The translations under genes were made by a program, and so were the position numbers. Positions 1 through 9,724 of a stretch of DNA of 16,677 nt are shown in pieces. Within the stretch, counting starts at the first letter, position 1. Every line of letters begins with the position of its first letter. Under the pieces are notes generated by a model. It saw only the letters and a program-made list of their open reading frames with translations. It searched no databases and had not been told where the DNA came from. Origin of the DNA: Pleurotus ostreatus/Saccharomyces cerevisiae fusant (Eukaryota > Opisthokonta); assembly GCA_024196135.1 (NCBI GenBank), contig JAMQCK010000748.1, positions 1-16,677 on the forward strand, in the 5' to 3' direction.

Positions 1-948
1 GCTACTAGGCGCGGGATCGCGATCCACCAACGACGGCCTCAACGAGCCCTCGCCAAAAGCATAGGATCTTCAACGTCCTGGACCCAGAGACATATTTAAC
101 TATGTTGTGCGCGCGAGTATGGACGCCGGTGATGATTCTGTGGATGTAACTTGGTCGAGGGAGCGCCTTTCCCGGTAGGAGGCGCTCGTTGCTTGGGGCG
201 TGGAGCGCCTTGAGCGGCGGGCCAGGGAGAGGGGGAAGGAGGGAGAGAAGGCGTATACAATGTAACTGGTGCTTCAACGCGCTCCTTATGTACGATTATT
301 GATGCGATGCATGTTACGACTGAACATTGTTCGTTGGGCGTGTCGTGCAAGGTGTAAAGGCGGCTGAACACATTTTAGAAAAGCGAAAGCCTTGAGCGAA
401 CTTTGCTATAGCGCCACAAAATCGACAGCAGTTTCTCGCGCCACCTTCGACTCTTTCCTGCCTCGTTCGAGTTCGCTTCTTGACCTCGACCATACATTGT
501 TCCTGCTGGTCGGCCAATCTATCGCTCTCTTTAGCCGCCCATATTCTACCCATATCCAAGCTGTTGCAGACATTGCAAAGAGTTGGGTCACGTCGTGATG
601 AAGCCCCTTCGGCGCTCGTCGATACTGAATGTTATCGTCGCGTACGATGATCTCAAGGCGCATGGATTCCATATATTTGGCTGCTGTTGCATCAGGAAGT
701 GCTCTTCGTACTCAGGGATCTTCCCCCAGATACTTCAACATCACTAAGAGTCATCGACGGTCAGTGTTGGTGAACGTCAACCATTGAATGGCCTCCCGGA
801 CCGGCTGCTAGGTGCGTATCTGCTTTCTCATGCATCGCTGATGGTCGTTGCATGCTCACAGCCGCGTTAGCGTCTATGCCGAGAGCCTAGCTTATGGGAG
901 AGAGGGAACCCAACCTTCTCCTTTGCATCCTCGTTCTCCACCTCGCCC
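1..948. other. Upstream intergenic region, no supported gene
   Basis: No reading frame here shows a recognisable domain, and none of the short ORFs on either strand links up by splice signals into a longer protein. The one clear structure is a short hairpin at 161-187 with 8-bp perfect arms (GAGCGCCT at 161-168, AGGCGCTC at 180-187); a further GAGCGCCT lies near 203. The last hundred or so bases should hold the promoter and 5' leader of the NLR-like gene that starts at 949, but I see no clear TATA or CCAAT element. Confidence 0.5.
161..187. repeat. Short hairpin, 8-bp perfect arms
   Basis: GAGCGCCT at 161-168 is the exact reverse complement of AGGCGCTC at 180-187, with an 11-nt spacer. The arm sequence recurs near 203. 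No gene end lies next to it, so a terminator role is not supported. It may be chance in GC-rich DNA. Confidence 0.4.
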
Positions 949-3900
949 ATGGACCCAGGAACCATCCTCGCCGTCATCGACATGGCGGGCAAGATCACGG
1001 TCGCCCTTTGCAAGTACGCGTCGTCCGCCAAAGGCGCCGACAAAGCGCGACTCGCTCTCTGGCGCGAGCTCTCTTCCATCAGCGGCACTCTCATGAACGT
1101 CAAGTACTACTTCGAGAGCCTTGCGGACGGGTTCGCGCCGGAGACGCAGAAGCGGATGAAAGCGCTCCGATTATGGGAGGAAGGCGGGCCAATCAAGGAG
1201 TGTATGAAGTTGCTGGACAACTTCCTGCTAGAGCTCGATGCGGATATCAAGAAGCAGGGTCTGAAGCGCAAGCTTATGTGGCCGTTCAAGGAGCACACTA
1301 TCGAACAGTTTCTCAAGGAGCTCGAGCGCCATAAGGCGCATCTCATGCTCGCTTTCTCGATCAACACAAGGTTCGTTCCTGGCTCACGTCCCTTTGGCTT
1401 CCAGTAATGGAATTCTTGTGCTAGCGAACAACTGGCAGACATCGCCCAAATCTCGCTTATGATAGCGGAAGAACAGGCTCGTGTGAGAATGGAGAAGGAG
1501 ATAGCGGACACTCAGCGAGCATCGCAAAAGGAAAGCAGGCGTCGCGGTACGTAGCCACACTTTGCATTGGCTGCCGGCGCTCACGAGTTCGTTCGTTAGA
1601 CTCGCTGCGTGACGAGATCATCAGGTGGCTCAGACCGGTTGACAACGGCTCGAAGCACGCGATATCGCTGCAAAAGCGTCAAGAAGGGACATGCAACTGG
1701 ATCTTCGCTCATGATACCTACCGCCAGTGGAGCATGCGTGAAAGTGGGATACTTTGGTTGAGTGGTATACGTCAGTCGCCTTGCTCCGTCTTCCTTACCA
1801 GTCGCTTACATGCTCTCTGCAGCCGGCAGTGGGAAGAGCGTGCTGGCGTATGTCCCTAGCAGTATTGCATTTTAGACGTTCTCAGCTCTCCTACAGGTCT
1901 TCGCTGATTGACGCGCTGAGGCAGGAGCGGTACCCAGAGCTTGTCTATCACTACTGCGACTTCGGTGACCCTTCCAGTACTTCCGTCGTGTCCATTCTGC
2001 GCAGCCTGTTTGTGCAGCTTCTGCGACATGCGCCGCCCGCTTGGTACGACGAGCTCAACAGCATCGCCAATCAGGTCAAGTCGGGCGAACCTCCTGGCTC
2101 TACCCTTGAGGTCTACGGCTATGTCCAGCGCGCTGTCCTCCTATATTCCAAGCAGATGTTCATCATCGACGCGCTCGACGAATGTCAAGAACCTACTGAG
2201 CTCATACGCTTCCTCATCCGCCTGTCCGAACATAGCGGTGTTCATGTCTTTGTGACGAGTCGCAGCGAGCGTGCCATATACGACCTCCTTCAAGAAGTGC
2301 CGACGATATCTCTAACGGACGAGAAAGACCTTGTCAATGCGGACATTCGGGAGCACGTTATACGCTCGTTGGCCATTACGCCTGGCCTTTCGCGTCTTCC
2401 AGCGAATATCAAGAAGGAGATTGAAGTCGCCCTCCTGTCGAAGGCGGATTGCATGTAAGTCGTAGAGCAGACTGCCCGGATACCATCGCTGCTAACTAGT
2501 CATCAAGGTTCCGATGGGTGGAATGCCAGCTCGACTTCCTCGCTACGTGCCGGACTCGGCAGGCGGTTAACCAAGCCCTCAACAACCTTCCGAAGACGCT
2601 ATACGAGACCTATGAACGGATCCTGCAAGCCATCGACCGTCAGGGTACTGACATGGCGCGCATCGCTCAACGCACGCTCCGATGGCTTGTCGGTGCTCAG
2701 CGACCCATTCAACTCAACGAGATACAAGAAGCCGTCATGATCGAAGTTGGTCAAGACGCCTTGAACGAGGATCTGGGCGTCTTCGACCCGATGGACGTGC
2801 TACATACCTGCTCGTCGCTCGTGAGCTACGACAATGCGAAGGGTGTTGTGAATCTATCGCACTTCACCGTGCAGGTATGTCATATTACCCGCGTATTGCC
2901 GTTCCCATGACTGATTACGCTCAGGAATACCTTCTCGTACCGTCTCTCGCCACTTCGACCCTTTCCCACTTCTCCGTTCAGCTCGTCGACTTGCATCATG
3001 ATCTCGCCTTGCAATGCCTGACCTACATATCCTTCGACAACTTCGCCAGCGGAGCTTGCTACGACAAACCATCCTACATAACACGGCTTCGCAATCACCC
3101 TTGTTCGACTACGTCGCTCATCACTGGGCCGACCATGTTGCGCAACTAGCTGTATACGACGCCGAAGTCTACGCGTCCATCGACGACCTGCTCTTCAGCG
3201 AGAAGAAGCGTCTACACTGCCTTGCGTTCCGTCAGAACGAGCAAGGCGCAGACAGCCAATTCACGAGCAAGCGGGCATTCGAGATCTACGACAGGGCCTG
3301 GTGGACGCATCCATCTTATGCGAACCAGAAGATGAAGGATCGTCAGCCGCCAGGATCCTTCCTCTTACCCGTGCCGTCCTGGTGGTACGCCATCAAGACG
3401 AGGCAGACCTGGCTTGCAGAGCGCATGTTCCACGACCACCCAAACCTCATTACGTCGGAATACCCGTATGTTGGTTTTCCTTTGATGGCTGCGGCTCGCT
3501 ATGGGCTGCCAGAGATGGCTCGCATGCTCCTGGATATGGGCGCAGATGTGAACGCTGCCTGCGACTGTGACAAGGAGGTGCCGCGAACCGCGCTCTACTC
3601 GGCCGTAGAGCACATGACGCGCGACCCCGGACACCTCGCGGTCTTCCAACTGCTACTCGAGCGGGGTGCGGACGTCAATAGGCGGTACGGCGAGGTCAAG
3701 GACACGGTTCTGCAGTGTGCAGCCGCTCTAAGCGATCGTATCGAGGTCATCCGGCTCTTGCTTGAGCGTGGCGCGGATCGTGAGGCGAGCAATGCCTACG
3801 GGGAGACCCCTCTCCATATAGCAGTGAGGAGCGACGGCCTTGATACGGTCAGATTCCTCCTGAGTGTTGGCTGCAACGTCCATGCTCGCACGCACTCCGG

Positions 3901-4663
3901 CAAAGACGCCCTACAGATGGCTCTCGAGATGCGCTCGCCCACGATCGTGCAGTGTCTGCTGGAACACGGACCGGACCTATCGCAGCTTCACTTTGCGGCC
4001 GAGGATCTTAACTGGGCCAGAGGCCAACCATGGCACCCAACCGTCGTCTCCGGCTTGATGCGCTCAAAGCCGTTGTCGAATGCCGGTCTGCAGGAGGTTT
4101 ATGACACTCTCCGCCAACGAGGCGTTCCCGAAGAGCTCGTCCTCGACATTCTCGACCTTGCTGAGCTCTGGAGCTGCTCGAGTGCTTCTCGAGCACAGAA
4201 GGTCGCCGTGGATAGTCGCACGCAGAACTACGTCTATGTCGAGCTCGAGGTCCCCGATGCACCGCTACGCTTTTTGACCTTTGTTACGGTCTCGCATGAT
4301 CAAGGTATGTCTGCGTTGAGTCTTAATTTACTTGCGTTACGCTGAAGTGCATCAGGATGGAGTGACTACGAAGACGACCATGGGACGTACCGTCGTAGCA
4401 GCACCTGGTTCGAAGCCGGGGTTCAAGGCTCGGACGCTCGTCGCCTCATCCAGCAGAACATCCACGCGTCAAGCGATCGGCGACTGCACACAAATACCTG
4501 GAGTCTCGATACACCAGACGCTGAGCTTGGGGAATGGCTCCAAGAAGTACAGGCTGGGAAGGTGCTGCAGCTCATCGCCAGCGCGCAGTATCAAGGTTGG
4601 GTGAACCACGTCTATTCCGCTGAGATACGCCTCTTCTCGCGCTTCAGCCCCCGGAAGGGTTGA
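949..4663 (+). pseudogene. NLR-like STAND protein (HeLo-like/NACHT/ankyrin), one-base frame break
   Basis: Exons: 949-1370, 1425-1546, 1600-1770, 1823-1847, 1897-2454, 2508-2874, 2925-4304, 4356-4663, about 1117 residues if the frame were intact. The N-terminus (about 1-140) resembles the HeLo-like domain of fungal STAND proteins. A charged coiled coil follows (about 142-182). The NACHT ATPase has Walker A GIPGSGKS (237-244), Walker B FIIDALDE (about 335-342) and the sensor-like FVTSRSE. After the winged-helix-like part come about four or five ankyrin repeats (3460-4000). The C-terminal domain (about 4290-4650) has a TWFEAG...QNIHAS...TWSLD pattern that I recall from many agaricomycete F-box and NLR proteins. 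Family knowledge suggests non-self recognition or regulated cell death. The frame of exon 7 changes between 3092 and 3103: the conserved RLRNHP part and the following LFDYVAHHWADH part are in different frames, one base short, and no intron can bridge them. It is therefore either a recent pseudogene or a sequencing or assembly error. Exon 3 is ended at 1770 because this gives a complete P-loop. Confidence 0.85.
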
Positions 4664-5255
4664 AAAGCCTCCTGTACGGGACGATGTCTACTTGGAGATC
4701 ATTCCAATCGACCCTTTTAGCCGCCGTAAGTCATAGCAGACAATTCGAGACCACGAACACTTGGCGGCGCCTTTGCATTCCATATCTGTCCTCAAGGCCC
4801 CAAGGACCGCACTTCATGACAGTTCTTGCATGACCATGGCTACTGATCCGATAGTTCGCTTTGTGCGCTGACCATCTAGGTAACCTTATGGAGTCTGAGG
4901 CGACTTATCGTCCGTATGGAGAGCAAACGACAAACACACGACGGTCATTGTGTCCCAATAAGGCAAGTGACGGGACGTGAGAATAATCCGCCAGGGGTTT
5001 GGAAATGTGGTCTGCTCTAACCATCATTCGCGCCACGATGCCAGCGTGTGCTCCGCTCTTTGACCCGGCTCTGACGCTCCCCGGTTAGAAATGCACGGTT
5101 CACGCTCATTTCGTTCGACAGAGCGTTGCCTCTCATCCACGGAGAGGTCTCGTAAATGGCGCCAAAATCCCCTCAACCGGGCTCGAGAAAACGCGATTCG
5201 GTAGGTTTGCGATGTCGAATTCGTTGCCCCGATCTACGAAGCTTGTTCTTGATCC
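4664..5255. other. Intergenic gap between NLR and DOT1-like gene
   Basis: No coding region is supported. It should contain the 3' UTR of the NLR gene and the promoter of the DOT1-like gene. An ATG at 5156 opens a 15-codon frame ending at a GTAGGT donor-like site (5201), but no acceptor downstream joins it in frame to the DOT1-like exon, so I did not use it as a first exon. No repeat stands out. Confidence 0.5.
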
Positions 5256-6036
5256 ATGTCTAGGGTGATGCAACGGCGTGCTGAGAAGGAAGGCCTCAAG
5301 TGGGAACGTCCTTGGGCGCGAGAGGTAACATACTCGTCTCTGCCTGAAGCGCGTATTGGTTTCTTACTCTTCTCCAGGTCAGAAGGAATTGCGTGGTAGC
5401 GAGGCATTCCAACCGCCAGATCGCCGAGCACACGAAACCTTCCGCTCAAGATGAAGATGTGCTAGAGCGTTGTCGCCACCTTTGCCCTCCTTTCCTCCAG
5501 GATTTACTCGTAGAACTAGCCCTTACGGAAGGATCAGCCTTCGTGCATCTGGGCTCGGGCATGGGCGGTGCCGTCATCCACGCGGCCTTCCAAACTGGCT
5601 GCAAGGCATACGGTATCGAGCTCGACCCGCACCTTTACTCTGCATCCATCGAGCTTTCCTACTCTGCGCGCCTGCAATGTGAACGCATGCAGCAAGAAAT
5701 AGGGTCGACGATTTTCGAGAATGCCTGCTTCTATTCGGCTAACCTTCTGCCGACGTGGGTATCCTCCGCTGATTTAGTCATCGTCGACAACAATTCGTTC
5801 GATACTACTCGTGAGTCGCACTGCGTGGTGGACTTCTCCGTGTACTGATACGTATATCAGTCAATGACTATCTCTTTCGCTGGGTTGTCCTCAATATGAA
5901 GCATGGGTCAATCATCGTGGCTTCGAAGCCACTGACGGGAGGTCTGGAGTGTCATCCTGTACTGTGCAGAGCGGCGGAACATAGTGAAGACATTTATGTG
6001 CGAGGCATTTGCTCGACTGCCCTGCCGCGATCTTGA
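5256..6036 (+). CDS. DOT1-like SAM-dependent methyltransferase, short form
   Basis: Exons 5256-5324, 5378-5810 and 5861-6036 give 225 residues. DOT1 enzymes methylate histone H3 on lysine 79 using S-adenosylmethionine. The order of motifs matches the DOT1 fold: the SAM loop GSGMG (82-86) with TGCKAYGIE (96-104), the VDNNSFD stretch (159-165), corresponding to the VNNFAF region of DOT1, and the final strand GSIIVASKPL (183-192). The protein is only the catalytic fold and lacks the long flanking regions of yeast or animal Dot1. Odd residue: the acidic residue that normally precedes LGSG (FVDLGSG) is His80 here (FVHLGSG). From family knowledge that aspartate contacts the methionine part of SAM, so activity is doubtful. 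The start at 5256 is the first ATG in frame; a stop lies just upstream. A missing further 5' exon cannot be excluded. It could be a divergent, non-histone methyltransferase. Confidence 0.75.
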
Positions 6037-6153
6037 CAAGCATTTCCTCCAGGTTTATGCCTACACGCCCAGAGGTTCGCGTATGAACAGGGCATGCATA
6101 AATTTGGGCATGCGTGGCGTGCGGACAAGAGCAAGCCCTCCGCATATTTTGGT

Positions 6154-6201
6154 CATGCGATGTTCAAGTTTGCAGCGACATGCTCTGTGCATGCTCAGAA
6201 C
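6154..6201 (+). repeat. Inverted repeat, left copy
   Basis: This block, built around CAAGTTTGCAGCGACATGCTC, recurs on the opposite strand at 6929-6882. The first 33 bases match with only two differences, then both copies continue to GCATG and AACGCG, with a short indel between. Further short blocks nearby (GCTCGGTGC at about 6233 and, inverted, near 6945; TTTGGGCATGC at 6104 and 6931) suggest decayed copies of a longer element. Confidence 0.75.
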
Positions 6202-6881
6202 GCGTACACTGGCTTTGGAAAACTGAGATCATGCTCGGTGCGTGAACAAGCACCCAGGCGCCTGTGGTCCATCAGAACGTATCCACCAATCGGCCTTTGC
6301 CGAAGTCGGACTTGGGAAGAATCTTGGAGCTCTCCGCCTTCTCCCGTCTTACCACCACGGCGCACCCCCAGCGTCACCTCAGGTGAACCCTCGCCTGAGG
6401 TCGCTCGCTACCCTTCCACGGCGCCCCTCTGTCCCATCCTCAGTCGTATACCTCCCGCGCGTCGTCGAACTACCGTTTCGATCTCTCAGAAGGACGAGTC
6501 GTCGTTGGGCACAGCAAGGACACGGCACTTAGAAGGTGAGGCGATGCCCGCGGTACGTGACTGCCTTTTCCCGCTACGTATGTTGCTGACTGCCTATCTA
6601 CAGATAAGTCCTTCGTCCAACGCCAGAACTGAAGTGCGAGTAATAGTAGTCGCGCCACTTTGGTTGACGACGCGCGGTCGCTGTTCTACCATATATATAC
6701 CTTCCTAGGGCGTGCGTGCGGCTTTCTGCGTCGCTACGGTCTACGTAGACTACACCTTGCAATATAGCATGCCTTCCTATCTACCGCTATTCCCTAGAGA
6801 CAGGCCGACGAGCAGCCGCCCCGATACCCAGCCCAGCAAGGCCCAGTGAGATGCCTGGAGCGGCCGTGTGAATCCATCAAT

Positions 6882-6929
6882 TCGCGTTCATGCCCTGAGC
6901 ATGTCGCTGCAAACTTGGACAGCGCATGT
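6882..6929 (-). repeat. Inverted repeat, right copy
   Basis: Reverse-orientation partner of 6154-6201, about 680 bp away from it. The arms contain the same CAAGTTTGCAGCGACATGCTC core. No terminal target-site duplication or transposase frame is visible, so a mobile-element origin is only a guess. Confidence 0.75.
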
Positions 6930-7379
6930 CTTTGGGCATGCACCGAGCTTGCCCTTGGCGTCAACAGAGTAAAACTCGAGCATGCTCTGCGCAATCTTAA
7001 GTCTCTGGTGGTGTACCACGGCATACGCGTTCATGTTCTTAAACACACGCGTGGAAAGTCACTCGCTGCTTCATGGTCGACAGGCGGAAGCTATTTCCTC
7101 CATCGTATCTGTAAGGACTGAGAATGTTTTACGCACTATCGTGCTTGCTATTCAAGCACCACTCGTGCACTTCAATGTAGCCTGGCCTCCGGGCTTCGGC
7201 TTGCCGAACGATGCAGGACAAAGTGGTGCAACAACGATGCTGCGCTGCTTTTGTTCGTTCAAGTCCGACATGCCCATTCCTGCCAACGCCTCCAAAACCC
7301 CCATCCGGAGAACACAAGCGCCCAGCGCCACTCACCACAAACATAGCTCGATGCATCACACGCAGCTGCCATGACAACT

Positions 7380-7405
7380 ATAGCGCCCCCTTCATAGGGC
7401 GCTAT
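7380..7405. repeat. Dyad with 9-bp perfect arms upstream of unknown gene
   Basis: ATAGCGCCC (7380-7388) and GGGCGCTAT (7397-7405) are exact reverse complements separated by 8 nt. A second dyad, AGCTAT-TC-ATAGCT, lies at 7418-7431. They sit about 140-190 bp before the ATG at 7570, so they could be protein-binding sites in its promoter or a leader hairpin. Confidence 0.5.
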
Positions 7406-7569
7406 GGGCCTGATTGTAGCTATTCATAGCTTGCTCTCTTCTCTCATCGTCTTTGGCTGTCTGTGGCCACTGCCGGTTGTCTACTGACCTCTCGTGCTGG
7501 TTCTCAACACCTACCTGCTCGCTGACGCCTACCAGACACTGTTGCTTGTCATCACCCGCTTTTGCTGCC

Positions 7570-9278
7570 ATGGTCGAAGTCTCTACGTTGGGTCCCATCG
7601 ATCCATCTTCTGTCCCCAACTTGGAGGCAGAGAAGGAGCGTCAAGCACCTTGGATCATGCGGAAGCTCGTCGGGGTGAGTGGCTCTTACTATCCAGCTCT
7701 TCCAGCGCAAGTAGTAGTACGACACGCGAACGAATTACTGACGGTCCGATAGTCCATGACAGGACGCATTGTTATGTCGTCCTATGAATCCTTCAGAGCC
7801 GCGGGATCGTCCGTGGTCTGCTTGTCGCCGGTAAGATCGCCAACGATCTCCTATACTACTAACTGAACATGACCGTGGCACCAGTGGGGAGACTCATCGC
7901 CTCTCTTGCTCCCATGCATACGCTTTCGAGATCTCGCAGTGCACGGTGTAATCGCTGCTACGGTGAGCTGGCACCTCACTCTCACCTCTTCTCTCAAACA
8001 GCCCTTCGACTCCCATACTAACTCCTCCCCAGGGCGGCACCGCCGCCATCGCCGCGCCCGTCATGCACGGGCCGCTCGCGGACATGATAGTCAGCACCGT
8101 CGGAGACAGCATCCTCGTCGAGCTCAGCATGGAGGCCGGCTTCAAGGGCGCCACCAGCCTCGCGAACGACCTCGTGTTCGACAAGACGGCGAAGCTGCTG
8201 ATCCCGCTGCACGCGGGGATACTGGAGACGACGGGCGTGCAGGTGCTGACGATTACGCTGAGGTATAAGCATACGAGGGATGATGCGGCACTGGGTTTTT
8301 TTAGGAGTAGTGTGCATGAGTGAGTGGGTTGGTTCGCGATACGTTGTGGTAGGATGGTGCCAGAGGAATGGGGTGCTGATTAAGGCTTGCAGGGATCCGT
8401 CGCTGTTTGCTTCGGTGTTGGATTATTTGGCGGTGGAGAAGGGGTGGTTCTCGCCCTATCTTTTTGCGAGTGGACGACGGCCTGCGATACCGAGGACGAT
8501 GAAGCCTGACGTTGTATTCTGCCATGGGCCTTTCTTGAACGGTGAGCCCAAACATCAATGGACGCGCATGATCACTGAGCATCTTGTAGGTGACTACCAA
8601 GTCGGACAAGCGCTATTGACCCAATCTGCCCTCGAGATCAAGTTTTGCGAACCTCCTCCACCTGCAGAAGAGGAAGAGAAGCCGGCAGAGAAGCACGACT
8701 TCCTTTCCATGCCGAAGAATATTCCGTCCCTATCTTCCGTCTTCTCGCGCTCGCGCACTCCCTCGCCAGAGCCCGCGCTAGTCGTTCCTGAGACGCCTCT
8801 TCCACCACGCCGTCTTGTCATGGTAGTCTTGGGACTGAAGCCTTTCCGGTCAATCTGGTCGTCGAGCGCACGGCCCAGCGAGTCGGTGATCAAGTACGTC
8901 TTGTTCAACGGGTGCCCGGCGATCGTCGTTCCAGCGAAGGTCGGCGCACCACTGGTGGCATGGAACACCTTGACGCTGGAGCAACTGTGGAAGATACCAT
9001 TGCCAGCGGAGGGGGAGGAAGACTCGAGCGACAAGGCGAAACAGAAGGGAGACAAATTCAGAGGCGTCGTCGACGTGCTATATGAGTATATGGACTTCTG
9101 CATCGACTGGAGTCGGGTGGAGGTGGCGGAGGTACAGGATGAGGAGCAGAAGAAGAAGGCGGTCAAGGACGCGATCGCGTTGCTTGTGGCGGCTGCGATC
9201 CGGACTGGGGATAGCAAGGAAGCCAAGAAGGAGGTCGATGCGGACAGGGCGGGTATTGCGATCTGGAGGATACCCTGA
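7570..9278 (+). CDS. Uncharacterised protein, 461 residues, six exons
   Basis: Exons 7570-7674, 7753-7830, 7885-7962, 8033-8319, 8393-8541 and 8590-9278 keep one frame throughout, all with GT-AG borders. I do not recognise the family. There is no signal peptide, no clear membrane segment and no known catalytic motif. The central part (about 88-250) looks like a globular domain. About 260-325 is low-complexity: a proline/glutamate stretch (PPPPAEEEEKPAEK), then a Ser/Pro/Arg-rich stretch (SRSRTPSPEP). A second compact region follows, and the C-terminus is Lys/Glu-rich with likely helix (about 420-450). The intron at 8542-8589 is 48 nt, a multiple of three, and has no stop in frame, so both spliced (461) and retained (477) forms are readable. 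The ATG at 7570 is the first in frame after the pyrimidine-rich leader. The first three short exons are the least certain part. Confidence 0.7.
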
Positions 9279-9724
9279 TCTACTTACTGTTAGCTGTACT
9301 ATACCTCAGAACCTTTCGACATTACTCACGCCAGTTTTATACGAGCTCGGATGGCCACAGACTTACCGCCACATCCCACCCCGAACGTTGTGGGTCCACT
9401 TCTGCCTCCGGTCCGCTTCGCGTGGCCATATGATGAGATGCGGCCTCCGCAATTCGTTGGAAGGTCGGCAAACATGTGGGGTCGACTCCCTTCTGACCTT
9501 TTGATCTCCTGCTTGTCCGGGCAACGAGGAGGGCCTGACAGGGCTGACCGCACAAATGATACGATGCGAGGTCATTTTCGAATTCGGGATACGCTGAGGT
9601 TGGCTCTTGCGTCCACCGCGCGCGACTTCTCTGCTAGCTGCAAGTTCCTGTGAGGGTGTATCAGAAGACGCAAGCAGACAGGAAGGAACGCGCTAGCGCT
9701 GAGAGGAACACCGAGTCGCCTACG
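9279..9724. other. Intergenic gap before the MFS gene
   Basis: It holds the 3' UTR of the unknown gene and the promoter of the transporter. An open frame at 9351-9653 has no recognisable content and I treat it as chance. No TATA box, terminator or repeat is clear. Confidence 0.5.

Larger units (their letters stand above)
6037..7569. other. Long non-coding gap with inverted repeat and dyads
   Basis: About 1.5 kb with many short overlapping frames on both strands but no recognisable protein and no convincing exon chain. It holds a pair of imperfect inverted repeats (6154-6201 and 6882-6929), an AT stretch at 6690-6700, and two adjacent dyads at 7380-7405 and 7418-7431. The final 130 bases are pyrimidine-rich, as expected for the promoter and leader of the gene starting at 7570. 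Confidence 0.55.

Noticed and set aside
3090..3130. Hidden intron to explain the NLR frame change
   Set aside because: No GT-AG pair of realistic length fits without deleting the conserved residues that are clearly present on both sides.
4400..4440. tRNA B-box-like sequence GGTTCGAAGCC
   Set aside because: It lies inside the last NLR exon, encodes the conserved TWFEAGVQG part, and has no matching A box or cloverleaf.
5156..5200. Possible extra first exon of the DOT1-like gene
   Set aside because: It ends in phase 0 at a GTAGGT donor, but the only acceptor before the next exon would need phase 2, so the frame fails.
6690..6700. TATA-like ATATATATAC
   Set aside because: No coding start lies within a plausible distance; the next supported gene begins at 7570.
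8594..9226. Minus-strand open frame of 210 codons
   Set aside because: Antisense to the last exon of the unknown gene; Ser-rich low-complexity translation with no motif.
9351..9653. Plus-strand open frame of 100 codons in the gap before the MFS gene
   Set aside because: No recognisable content, no splice links, and proline/arginine-rich composition typical of chance frames.
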